Below, piece by piece: positions 5,825 through 13,979 of a DNA stretch of 16,656 nt (positions are counted from its first letter, which is position 1; every line of letters begins with the position of its first letter). The notes under the pieces were generated by a model. It was not told the DNA's origin. It ran no database searches and was given only the letters and a program-made list of their open reading frames with translations. The DNA comes from CAIOYC01 sp964243985 (GTDB lineage: Bacteria; Pseudomonadota; Alphaproteobacteria; Caulobacterales; Caulobacteraceae), in assembly GCA_964243985.1 (NCBI GenBank), contig CAXTHJ010000064.1, forward strand, positions 1 to 16,656. The letters are read 5' to 3'. Both the position numbers and the translations under genes were made by a program.

Positions 5825-7011
5825 GCCAGCCCCTTCAGCTCATCCACCAGATCCGTCTTCTCCCACGAGAAACCGCCGTCCGCGTCCGGGGTGCGGCCGA
5901 AATGGCCATAGGAGGCGCTGCGGGCGTAGATGGGGCGGTTGAGCTTCAGGTGTTCGCGGATAGCGCGGGGGGTGGCGCCGCCGACCATTTCGGGGAGGGC
6001 GGTCTCCAGCTTGGCCGGGTCGATGCGACCGTTCTCGTGCAGGTCTACGTAGAAGCTGAGCGGCTTGGAGACGCCGATGGCGTAGCCGATCTGGATGGTG
6101 CATTTGTCCGCCAGGCCCGCCGCAACCACGTTCTTGGCCAGATAGCGGCTGATATAGGCGGCCGAGCGGTCCACCTTGGTGGGGTCCTTGCCCGAAAAGG
6201 CGCCGCCGCCGTGGGGGGCCGCGCCGCCGTAGGTGTCGACGATGATCTTGCGGCCCGTGACGCCCGCGTCCCCGTCCGGGCCGCCGATCTCGAAGATGCC
6301 GGTGGGGTTGATGTGCCATTCCGTTTCGTCGGTGACGAAACCGTCGGGCAGCACCTCCAGGATATAGGGGCGGACGATCTCCGCTACGTCGGCGGCGCTA
6401 AGGCCCTTGTCGTGCTGGGTGGAGAGCACGATGGAGGTGGCGCGCACCGGGCGGCCGTTTTCATAGAGCAGCGTAACCTGGCTCTTGGCGTCGGGCTGCA
6501 AGCCCGAAGTTGTTGAGGCGTGGCGCACTTCGGCCAGGCGGCGCAGGATGTTGTGGCTGTATTGCAGGGTGGCCGGCATCAGCTCCGGCGTCTCGTTGGT
6601 GGCGTAGCCGAACATGATGCCCTGGTCGCCGGCGCCCTCGTCCTTGTTGCCGGCGGCGTCCACGCCCACGGCGATGTCTGCAGACTGCGCATGAAGATGA
6701 CAGGCGAAGTCTGCCGTCCGCCAGTGAAAGCCCTCCTGCTCGTAGCCGATGTCCTTCACCGCCGCGCGGACCTTCTCCTCCAGCCCTTCGACGACGCCGG
6801 CCGGACCGCGCACTTCGCCCGCCAGGACGATTCGCTGGGTGGTGACGAGGGTCTCACAGGCCACGCGGGCGTAGGGATCGGCGGTGAGGAAGGCGTCGAC
6901 CACGGTGTCCGAAATGCGGTCCGCGACCTTGTCGGGGTGGCCCTCCGAAACGCTTTCACTGGTGAAGATGTAGGAGGATCGGGTCACTGCAGGCTCCGTT
7001 TGGTGGGGCAT
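5821..7011 (-). CDS. metK: S-adenosylmethionine synthetase (methionine adenosyltransferase)
   Basis: 396 residues from the ATG at 7009-7011, within the usual 380-400. The open frame continues 45 codons upstream, but those residues are not MetK-like and include the operator region; GAAGG lies about 7 bases before this ATG. Recognised motifs are TSESVSEGHPDK (17-28, with the ATP-binding His25), the signature GAGDQGIMFGYA, the second signature GGGAFSGKDPTKVDRS, and the C-terminal YGHFGR. The enzyme makes S-adenosylmethionine from methionine and ATP in the cytoplasm, supplying methylation reactions. The gene is monocistronic here: the broken HTH-VOC gene converges on it, sharing TTAA at the stops, and the AI-2E-family gene diverges from it. 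The palindrome at 7045-7062 suggests repressor control. Confidence 0.97.
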   Translation of the reverse strand: MPHQTEPAVTRSSYIFTSESVSEGHPDKVADRISDTVVDAFLTADPYARVACETLVTTQRIVLAGEVRGPAGVVEGLEEKVRAAVKDIGYEQEGFHWRTADFACHLHAQSADIAVGVDAAGNKDEGAGDQGIMFGYATNETPELMPATLQYSHNILRRLAEVRHASTTSGLQPDAKSQVTLLYENGRPVRATSIVLSTQHDKGLSAADVAEIVRPYILEVLPDGFVTDETEWHINPTGIFEIGGPDGDAGVTGRKIIVDTYGGAAPHGGGAFSGKDPTKVDRSAAYISRYLAKNVVAAGLADKCTIQIGYAIGVSKPLSFYVDLHENGRIDPAKLETALPEMVGGATPRAIREHLKLNRPIYARSASYGHFGRTPDADGGFSWEKTDLVDELKGLA

Positions 7012-7044
7012 CCGACCCTTCCGCGAGGCTCGGCGGCGGCACCC

Positions 7045-7062
7045 TATAAAGATATCCTTATA
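7045..7062. promoter_or_regulatory. Palindromic operator in the metK leader / divergent promoter region
   Basis: TATAAAGATATCCTTATA is an 18-bp palindrome with a single mismatched pair, centred on GATATC and lying 34-51 bases upstream of the metK ATG. It is sharply AT-rich against its surroundings. The shape (ATAAAG-AT-CTTTAT) resembles ArsR-family operators; ArsR-type regulators of S-adenosylhomocysteine/methionine metabolism (SahR/SamR) are known to control metK in proteobacteria. Assignment to that regulator is inference from memory of the motif. It may also act on the divergent gene at 7158. Confidence 0.6.
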
Positions 7063-7157
7063 TCCGCAAGACGACACGATGCGTCGTTCCGCCATTGACC
7101 CACAACCCCGGTGCGGAGACAGTCGATTATGAGCGTGCTGCAACAATAGGGCGCGGG

Positions 7158-8276
7158 ATGGAGCCGATGGTCACCAGTTCAGGAGTTGCGCGCAACGCCA
7201 TGGTGGTGGTGACGGTGATCGTCACCGGAGCGGCCTTGCTGTGGGCCGGGCCCATCCTGACGCCCCTGGTTTTAGCCCTGTTTCTGCTGGTGATGGTGGA
7301 CGGATTCGCCCGCTTTATCGCGCGCCATGTGCCCGTGCTGCCGGAATGGTCGGCGCTGCCGGTGGCGATCCTGCTGTCGACGGTGATGTTCGGTCTCAGC
7401 GTCTATACGGTGGTGGACAACGCGGCGGCGTTCGGGTCCGAACTGATCGGCGATGCGCCCAAGCTTCAGGGGGTGATCGCCGGGGTGGCGGGCGCCTTCC
7501 ACATCAAGGTGCCGCCAACGGCCGCCGAGATGATCAATCAGCTGAACCCGACCCGCTATCTCGGCGACGTGGCGCGCTATCTGCAGACCTTCGGCATGGG
7601 GGCGTTCGGGGTCCTGATCTACCTCGGTTTTTTGATCGCTTCGCGGCAGGGGTTCCAGAAGAAGGTCAATTCCCTGTTCCCGGACCACCACGACCGGGAC
7701 CACGCCACCGCCGTCTTCATCCGCATCCGCGACGGGGTGCAGCGGTATCTGTGGATCCAGACCGTCGGCGCCTTGATGATCGCCGTTCCGGCCTGGGCGC
7801 TGATGGCGGTGTTGGGCCTACCCAACTCGGTGTTCTGGGCCTTCTTCATCTTCATCGCCAGCTACATCCCGGTGATCGGCGGCGCCATCGGCACCGTCCT
7901 GCCGCCCTTGTTCGCCCTGGTGCAATTTCCGACCTACACCCAGTCGCTGGAGCTGCTGGTGGGGCTGGAGCTGATCATGTTTGTGATCGGCAACGTGCTG
8001 CAGCCGCGCATGCAGCGCGACAGTCTGAACATCGATCCGGTGGTGGTGCTGCTCAGCCTCGCCTTCTGGGGGGCGATTTGGGGGCTGCCGGGCATGTTCC
8101 TCTCCACGCCCCTGACGGTGACGGCGATCATCGTCCTGTCGCAGTTCCAGGGCTCGCGCTGGATCGCGGTCTTGTTGTCGGGCGACGGGGAGCCGGAAAG
8201 CCAGCCGATCATTCCGCCCACCAAGCCCGCGGCGGCTGCGCTCCCCGCCCCTCCGGAAGCCTTGGCCACGCCGTAA
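7158..8276 (+). CDS. AI-2E (PerM/TqsA/YdiK) family membrane transporter
   Basis: 372 residues from the ATG at 7158. Membrane spans are seen near 14-50 (two), 66-86, 146-163, 200-250 (two or three), 263-283 and 295-330, with a cytoplasmic or amphipathic region at about 90-145. The family-typical blocks are FIFIASYIPVIGGAIG (231-246), GNVLQPRMQRDSLNIDPVVV (278-297) and WGLPGMFLSTPLT (308-320). Members of this family have been linked to export of autoinducer-2, to Na+/H+ exchange or to unknown cargo, so no substrate can be assigned. Start choice is uncertain: a TTG-initiated frame opens at 7095, and an ATG at 7167 is also possible; none has a strong ribosome site. The Pro/Ala-rich tail (350-372) is likely cytoplasmic and disordered. 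It is divergent from metK. Confidence 0.85.
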   Translation: MEPMVTSSGVARNAMVVVTVIVTGAALLWAGPILTPLVLALFLLVMVDGFARFIARHVPVLPEWSALPVAILLSTVMFGLSVYTVVDNAAAFGSELIGDAPKLQGVIAGVAGAFHIKVPPTAAEMINQLNPTRYLGDVARYLQTFGMGAFGVLIYLGFLIASRQGFQKKVNSLFPDHHDRDHATAVFIRIRDGVQRYLWIQTVGALMIAVPAWALMAVLGLPNSVFWAFFIFIASYIPVIGGAIGTVLPPLFALVQFPTYTQSLELLVGLELIMFVIGNVLQPRMQRDSLNIDPVVVLLSLAFWGAIWGLPGMFLSTPLTVTAIIVLSQFQGSRWIAVLLSGDGEPESQPIIPPTKPAAAALPAPPEALATP

Positions 8277-8622
8277 CGTAAGCGTGAAGACCGGGGGGAT
8301 GAAATCTCTGCGGGCCGCCCTATCTCTGTGGGGTCGAAGCGGTCCCCTCTCGCTTTAGACACCAGGGCGCGGGCCCCATTTACTAGATCCGCGCCCCTAG
8401 AAAGCGGTTCCGTCGTTCCCCCGCGACGAGCCCGCGCCGCCGATGGCCCTCGCCGTCGGCGGCGTTTCGTATTGGGTGGCCCTTTGTGTAGGGCGCCGTT
8501 TTCAGTATGGCGTTTGGAGCCAAATCGGCGCTCTTTCTGCTCGGCGTGGTTGATCCGTCGCTTAAGCGCGCTAGGTTTGGGCCCAACAAGGCCGACTTAG
8601 GGTCGAAATTGCGGGAAATCCG
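8277..8622. other. 346-bp non-coding gap with two GC-rich hairpins
   Basis: No convincing gene is present. The frame at 8328-8600 is Arg/Pro-rich and has no recognisable domain. Two inverted repeats can be seen: GGGCGCGG (8365-8372) with CCGCGCCC (8389-8396), and CGCCGCCGA (8435-8443) with TCGGCGGCG (8456-8464). The second is followed by a short T-rich stretch and could be the terminator of the AI-2E-family gene, although it lies about 160 bases past its stop. The right end must hold the promoter and leader of the glutamate dehydrogenase gene; no clear -10/-35 pair is visible. Confidence 0.5.
8435..8464 (+). terminator. Possible weak rho-independent terminator after the AI-2E-family gene
   Basis: A 9-bp stem of only G, C and one A-T pair, CGCCGCCGA / TCGGCGGCG, encloses a 12-base loop and is followed by TTTCGTATT rather than a clean T-run. 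It could instead be a structured leader element of the downstream gene. Confidence 0.35.
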
Positions 8623-11600
8623 ATGGACGGCGATATTTTGAACCCCGCATCGCCGATGTCTGTGATCGAAGCGTTCTCAAAAGCTCTTAAACGAAAAACT
8701 TTGTCCCCCTTACAGGACGCGTTCGCCCGCCAGATCGCCGCCGACTGGCGCGCGGAGGAGTTGCCGGGCGTCTCCCTGGACGCCCTCGCCCTGAACCTCG
8801 CCGAGTTCTGGCGCTTCGCTGAGAGCCTGACGGCGCCCGAGCCGCAGATCCGCCTGATCCGGGCCAAAGGCCCCGCAGGGCGCGACCTGAAGCTCGATCT
8901 CCTGCAAATCGTGCAGGAGGACCGTCCCTTTCTGGTGGACAGCGTCATGGGTGAACTGGCCGACGCTGGGCTCGACGTGCGCGCCATGTTCCACCCGGTG
9001 GTGAGCTTAAGCGGTCGCGAAACCTCCATGATCCTGGTGGTGCTGGCGTCGGTGGGCGAGGACCGCCGGGCCGCTCTGATCGACGGCTTGCAGGCCACCC
9101 TGGAAGACGTGCGCGTCGCCGTCACCGACTTTGACGCCATGACCGCGCTGATGAAACGCGCCGCCACGGAACTGGCCGCCTCCGCCGCGCCGGTTGGCGC
9201 TTATGATCTCGAAGAATACCTCGCCTTCATCGACTGGCTGACCGCCGACCGCTTCGTGTTCCTAGGGGCCCGCACTTACGACTATCCCCGCACGGCGGCG
9301 GGCGATTACGCGGCGGAAGAGCCTGTGTTCAAGGCCAAGGACAGCCTGGGCGTTCTTCGGAACAAGGATCGCTCGGTGCTCCGCCGGGCGTCCGAGCCCG
9401 CGGTGCTGACTTCGCACCTAAAGCTCTATCTGGAGCACGCCGCGCCTTTGGCGGTGGCCAAGTCCAACCTTCGCTCCCGCGTCCACCGCCGCGCCTACAT
9501 GGATTACATCGGCATCAAGCGGTACGATGCGTCAGGCGCGGCCATCGGCGAGGTGCGCTTCGTGGGCCTGTTCACCCTCGACGCCTACGAGGCGCGGGTG
9601 GACGACACGCCGCTGGTCCGCAAGAAGGCCCTGCACGTCTTGGGACGCCTCGGCGAGAACCCCTCCGCCCATACCGCCAAGCGCCTGCATAACATCATCG
9701 AGACTTACCCCCGCGACGAGCTGTTCCAGATCGACGAGGGGGAACTTTACGACACGGCCATGGGCATCCTGCATCTCTATGATCGGCCTCGCGTGCGACT
9801 GTTCGCCCGCCAGGACAGCTTCGACCGCTTCGTCTCGGTCCTGCTCTACGTGCCCCGCGACCGTTACGATTCCAACGTGCGGGAAGTGGCGGGCAGAATG
9901 ATCGCCGCCGCCTGGGGCGGGCGCATCTCCGCCTACTATCCGAACTTCTCCGCCGAGCCCCTGGCCCGCGTGCATTTCGTGGTGGGCGTAACCCCCGGCG
10001 CGCACCGCCAGCCCGACGTGCAGTGGCTGGAGGCCGAGATCGCCAACGAGGTACGCACCTGGGGCGACCGCTTCGAGGCCCTGATCCGCGACGGCGGCGT
10101 GCCGGGCGCACAAGTGGCGGACATCCTCAACCGCTACGCCGCCGCCTTCCCCGCAGGCTACCGTGATCGCTACGCCGCCGCCGAGGCCCTGACCGATCTG
10201 CAGGCCATTGAGCCCCTCAGCGCCGGATCGCCCCTCCGCATCCGCGCCTATCGCAACGAGGGCGATTCCAAGCTCACCTTCCGCTTCAAGATCTATCACG
10301 CGGACGAGGCCGTGCCCCTGGCCGACGTGCTGCCGATCCTGGAGAATATGAGCCTGAAGGCCCTGACCGAGGACGGTTTCGCCATCAGGCGGCGCAATGC
10401 GGACGACAAGAGGGAGACCGTCTGGGTCCACGAATTCGAGCTTGAGGATGCGCGGGGCGAGAACCTCGTCTTCGCCGACATCAAGGAGCCGTTCGAGGCC
10501 GCCTTCACCGCCGTCTGGGACGGGCGGGCGGAGAACGACGGCTTCAATCGGCTGGTGATGGAGCTTGGCGCGTCCTGGCGGGAGGCCGCCCTGATGCGCG
10601 CCTTCGCCCGCTACCGCCAGCAGAGCGGCCTCGATCCGTCGCAGGCGATCCAGTCCGCAGCGCTAAGCGCCTACCCGGGCGTGGCGCGGCTGATCCTGGA
10701 CCTGTTCCGCATCAAGTTCGATCCGGCGATCCTCGGCGACGTCGCCGCCCGCACGGTGCAGGCCGAGCGCGTGTTCGGTGAGATCATGGAAGCGTTGCAG
10801 GCCGTCGAGAGCCTGGACACCGACCGGGTGCTGCGCCGCCTCGCCTTCCTGGTGCAAGCGATGGTGCGAACAAATTACTATCAGACCGGCGCGGACGGGC
10901 AGCCCAAGCCGTACATCTCGTTCAAGCTCAAATCCCGCGACCTGCTCGATCTGCCGGCGCCCAAACCGTACCGCGAAATCTTCATCTGCTCGCCGCGGGT
11001 GGAGGGGGTGCATCTGCGCTTCGGGCCGGTGGCGCGGGGCGGCCTGCGATGGTCCGACCGCCGCGACGACTTCCGCACCGAGGTCTTGGGCCTGGTGAAG
11101 GCTCAACAGGTGAAGAACGCGGTCATCGTGCCGGTGGGCGCCAAGGGCGGCTTTTATCCAAAGCAGCTCATCCGCGGCGCCTCCGCCGATGAGACCCGCG
11201 CCGAAGCCGTTGCCGCCTATAAGACCTTCCTCTACGGCCTGCTCGACATCACCGACAACATCGACGCCAAGGGCAAGGTGATCCGTCCCGAAGCGGTGAT
11301 CGCCCACGACGAGGACGACATCTATCTCGTGGTCGCCGCCGACAAGGGCACCGCCACCTTCTCCGACATCGCCAACGGCGTCGCCGCCGACTACGGCTTC
11401 TGGCTCGGCGACGCCTTCGCCTCGGGCGGGTCGGCCGGCTACGACCACAAGGTCATGGGTATCACCGCGCGGGGCGCGTGGGAGGCGGTGAAGCGCCACT
11501 TCCGCGAGCTCGGCAAGAATATCCAGACGCAAGCCTTCACCTGCATCGGCGTCGGCGACATGTCCGGCGACGTGTTCGGCAACGGCGCCCTGCTGTCCAA

Positions 11601-13467
11601 AGCCATGAAGCTGGTCGCCGCCTTCGACCACCGCCACATCTTCATCGACCCCACACCCGATCCGGCGACATCATGGACTGAGCGCGAGCGGATGTTCGCC
11701 CTGCCCCGCTCATCGTGGGCGGATTACAACGAGGGCCTGATCTCAAAGGGTGGCGGCGTCTTCCCCCGCACCGCCAAGACTATCGCGCTCACGCCCGAAA
11801 TCCGCACCCTTTTGGAGATCACCGAGCAGGAGCTGGCGCCCACCGACCTGATCAAGGCGATCCTGAAGGCCAAGGCGGAGCTGCTCTACCTCGGGGGCAT
11901 CGGCACCTACATCAAAGCGCCCACCGAAAGCCACGCCGACGTGGGCGACAAGGCCAACGACGCTGTGCGGGTGGATGCGGGCGAGCTCCGCGTGCAGGTG
12001 GTGGGCGAGGGCGCCAATCTCGGCGTCACCCAGGCCGGCCGCATCGCCTTCGCCCGGAACGGCGGCCGCATCGACACCGACGCGATCGACAATTCGGCCG
12101 GCGTCGACACCTCCGACCACGAGGTGAACATCAAGATCCTCACCGGCCAAGCCGAGCGCGCCGGCGCCTTGAAGCCCATCGACCGCGATCCATTGCTCTT
12201 CTCCATGACCGACGAGGTCGGCGCCCACGTCCTCTCTCATAACTACGCCCAGACCCTGGCCCTGTCCCTGCAGGAGGCCAGCGCGGCGGAGGACCTCGAC
12301 GCCCAAAGCCGCTTCATGCTGGAGCTTGAGGCCGCAGGGCGCCTGGACCGCAAGGTGGAGGGCCTGCCTCGCACCGCCGCCCTCGCCGACCTTCGCGCTG
12401 CGGGCAAAGGCCTCACCCGCCCGGAACTGGCGGTCATCACCGCCTACGGCAAGCTGGAGCTGTCCGCCGAGATCGTCGCCTCGACGGCGCCGGACGATCC
12501 CTATTTCGAGAAGACCCTGGTGCAATATTTCCCGAGCGGCATGGCGCCGTTCGAGAAGGAGATGAAGCGCCATCGCCTCCGCCGCGAGATCATCGCCACG
12601 GTGCTGGCCAATACGATGGTGGACATGGTCGGCCCGACCTTCCCTTCCCGCCTGAAGACCGCCACCGGCTGTACGGCCGAAGCGCTGGTGATCGCGTTCG
12701 AGGCGGCGCGGCAGGTGTTCCGCCTGGACGAGAACTGGAAAGCGGTGAGCGCCCTCGATCTCAAGGCCCCCGCGGCGGCGCAGCTTCTGCTTTACCAGGA
12801 GATCGCCCAGGTGCTGCGCGGCCAGACCTTCTGGCTCACCCGCCACGCCATGACCGACAACGGCCCCAAAGGTGAAAAGAGCGGGGTCAAGACGCTGATC
12901 GACGTCTATCGTCCCGCCGCCGACGCCCTGATGGCCGACGGCGCAAGCCTTCTCTCCCCCTTCGAACAGCAGATCGTCGACGCCCGCGCCAAGACCTTCA
13001 TCGACGCCGGCGCGCCGCGCGATCTGGCGGAAACGGTGGCGGCCCTTCGCCCCCTCACCGCCACCACCGACATCGCCGACCTGGCCAAGGCCGCCAAGTG
13101 GGACGTGCCGTCGGCGGCCCGGCTCTACCATGCCGTTGGCGAGGCGTTCGGCTTCGACCGGCTGCGGGCGGCGGCCGCCTCCATCTCCGGCAGCGACCCT
13201 TACGAGCGGCAGGCGACTCGCGAATTGATCCTCGACATGGTGGCCGAACAGACCGCCCGCGCCCGCGCCGTCATGGCCCTCGCCAAGCGCCCCGCCCCGG
13301 ATGTGGCCGTCGCCATCAACGGCTGGGTTGAGCCCCGCAAAACGGCGGTGGAGCGCGCCAAATCCGTCATCGACGAGATCGAACAGACCTCCGGCGGCTG
13401 GTCCTTCGCCAAACTCACCATCGCCAACGCCGCGCTGAAGGCGGCTTCGGCGGGGCCAACGGGTTGA
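8623..13467 (+). CDS. gdh: Large NAD-specific glutamate dehydrogenase (about 180 kDa class)
   Basis: 1,614 residues, the size of the L_180 class of NAD-dependent glutamate dehydrogenases. The enzyme oxidatively deaminates glutamate to 2-oxoglutarate and ammonia in the cytoplasm, a catabolic role. The long N-terminal region (about 1-700) carries the regulatory ACT-like modules of this class, for example RPFLVDSVMGELADAGLDVR near 105-125. The catalytic core is plain: RGGLRWSDRRDDFRTEVLGL (805-824), lysines 826, 831 and 841 in the segment ending VGAKGG, then the dinucleotide-binding GVGDMSGDVFGNG (976-988), LYLGGIGTYIK, and VVGEGANLGVTQAGR. The C-terminal 400 residues are helical. The ATG at 8623 has only a weak GGGAA upstream; Met12 is an alternative. 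The frame is intact over 4.8 kb. It stands alone, with no obvious operon partner. Caulobacter GdhZ is of this class and also affects cell division; transferring that role here is inference. Confidence 0.96.
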   Translation: MDGDILNPASPMSVIEAFSKALKRKTLSPLQDAFARQIAADWRAEELPGVSLDALALNLAEFWRFAESLTAPEPQIRLIRAKGPAGRDLKLDLLQIVQEDRPFLVDSVMGELADAGLDVRAMFHPVVSLSGRETSMILVVLASVGEDRRAALIDGLQATLEDVRVAVTDFDAMTALMKRAATELAASAAPVGAYDLEEYLAFIDWLTADRFVFLGARTYDYPRTAAGDYAAEEPVFKAKDSLGVLRNKDRSVLRRASEPAVLTSHLKLYLEHAAPLAVAKSNLRSRVHRRAYMDYIGIKRYDASGAAIGEVRFVGLFTLDAYEARVDDTPLVRKKALHVLGRLGENPSAHTAKRLHNIIETYPRDELFQIDEGELYDTAMGILHLYDRPRVRLFARQDSFDRFVSVLLYVPRDRYDSNVREVAGRMIAAAWGGRISAYYPNFSAEPLARVHFVVGVTPGAHRQPDVQWLEAEIANEVRTWGDRFEALIRDGGVPGAQVADILNRYAAAFPAGYRDRYAAAEALTDLQAIEPLSAGSPLRIRAYRNEGDSKLTFRFKIYHADEAVPLADVLPILENMSLKALTEDGFAIRRRNADDKRETVWVHEFELEDARGENLVFADIKEPFEAAFTAVWDGRAENDGFNRLVMELGASWREAALMRAFARYRQQSGLDPSQAIQSAALSAYPGVARLILDLFRIKFDPAILGDVAARTVQAERVFGEIMEALQAVESLDTDRVLRRLAFLVQAMVRTNYYQTGADGQPKPYISFKLKSRDLLDLPAPKPYREIFICSPRVEGVHLRFGPVARGGLRWSDRRDDFRTEVLGLVKAQQVKNAVIVPVGAKGGFYPKQLIRGASADETRAEAVAAYKTFLYGLLDITDNIDAKGKVIRPEAVIAHDEDDIYLVVAADKGTATFSDIANGVAADYGFWLGDAFASGGSAGYDHKVMGITARGAWEAVKRHFRELGKNIQTQAFTCIGVGDMSGDVFGNGALLSKAMKLVAAFDHRHIFIDPTPDPATSWTERERMFALPRSSWADYNEGLISKGGGVFPRTAKTIALTPEIRTLLEITEQELAPTDLIKAILKAKAELLYLGGIGTYIKAPTESHADVGDKANDAVRVDAGELRVQVVGEGANLGVTQAGRIAFARNGGRIDTDAIDNSAGVDTSDHEVNIKILTGQAERAGALKPIDRDPLLFSMTDEVGAHVLSHNYAQTLALSLQEASAAEDLDAQSRFMLELEAAGRLDRKVEGLPRTAALADLRAAGKGLTRPELAVITAYGKLELSAEIVASTAPDDPYFEKTLVQYFPSGMAPFEKEMKRHRLRREIIATVLANTMVDMVGPTFPSRLKTATGCTAEALVIAFEAARQVFRLDENWKAVSALDLKAPAAAQLLLYQEIAQVLRGQTFWLTRHAMTDNGPKGEKSGVKTLIDVYRPAADALMADGASLLSPFEQQIVDARAKTFIDAGAPRDLAETVAALRPLTATTDIADLAKAAKWDVPSAARLYHAVGEAFGFDRLRAAAASISGSDPYERQATRELILDMVAEQTARARAVMALAKRPAPDVAVAINGWVEPRKTAVERAKSVIDEIEQTSGGWSFAKLTIANAALKAASAGPTG

Positions 13468-13537
13468 TCCGCTTTATCTATCTGTTCTCACCGTCGAGGT
13501 CGTGCATGATCGACGCGCGATCTTGCGGGAGCTTCAG

Positions 13538-13972
13538 ATGGAACAAGACTCCAACGCGCGAAGCGGCCAATGCCATTGCGGCGCCGTACGCTTCAAGGCG
13601 AAGCTGATGGACGGCTTTAAGACCGTTCGGCGCTGCACTTGTTCTTACTGCAGGATGAGGGGTGCTGTGGCGGCTTCCGTCGATCTCGGCGGGATAACCT
13701 TCTTGTCCGGCGAGGAAAACCTCAACAGCTACAGGTTCAATACGGGGAAGGCGCAGCACTTCTTCTGCTCCAAATGCGGGATTTACACGCACCATCAGCG
13801 CCGCTCGAATCAGCAGCAGTATGGCGTGAACGTCGCTTGCTTAGAGGGCGTAAGCCCGTTCGACTTTCCGGAGGTTCCGGTGTTGGACGGCGTGAACCAT
13901 CCCACCGATACCGGCGGCCAGACGCGGCAGGCGGGTACGCTCAGGTTCGAGCCGACCGATCAGGGCGGTTAA
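13538..13972 (+). CDS. GFA-family zinc protein (glutathione-dependent formaldehyde-activating-like)
   Basis: 144 residues. The ATG at 13538 is chosen because GGGAG (13527-13531) lies 6 bases upstream; a GTG at 13502 would add 12 residues with no family match. The Cys pattern is that of the GFA/Mss4-like fold: Cys12-X-Cys14, Cys33-X-Cys35-X2-Cys38 and Cys77-X2-Cys80, giving structural and labile zinc sites. Family members include glutathione-dependent formaldehyde-activating enzyme, but most have unknown activity, so no substrate is claimed. Base composition differs: sampled 60-base blocks are about 53-58% GC against roughly two-thirds in the flanking dehydrogenase, and AGG codons appear, which hints at acquisition. 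It follows the dehydrogenase by 70 bp on the same strand and converges on the aldo/keto reductase with a 7-bp gap. Confidence 0.85.
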   Translation: MEQDSNARSGQCHCGAVRFKAKLMDGFKTVRRCTCSYCRMRGAVAASVDLGGITFLSGEENLNSYRFNTGKAQHFFCSKCGIYTHHQRRSNQQQYGVNVACLEGVSPFDFPEVPVLDGVNHPTDTGGQTRQAGTLRFEPTDQGG

Positions 13973-13979
13973 GGTTGTG

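Noticed and set aside
7012..7146. N-terminal extension of MetK to 441 residues
   Set aside because: The extension covers the palindromic operator and has no MetK similarity; the ATG at 7009-7011 has a ribosome site and a normal N-terminus.
7012..7157. SAM riboswitch upstream of metK
   Set aside because: The leader is short and no conserved SAM-I or SAM-II core or pseudoknot could be recognised; the palindrome points to a protein operator instead.
8328..8600. 90-codon plus-strand frame in the gap before gdh
   Set aside because: Arg/Pro/Ser-rich, no ribosome site, no domain, overlaps GC hairpins; typical chance frame in high-GC DNA.
9532..13131. Several long minus-strand frames opposite gdh (up to 462 codons)
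   Set aside because: Gly/His/Val/Asp-rich translations mirror the codon bias of the intact sense gene; no recognisable domain.
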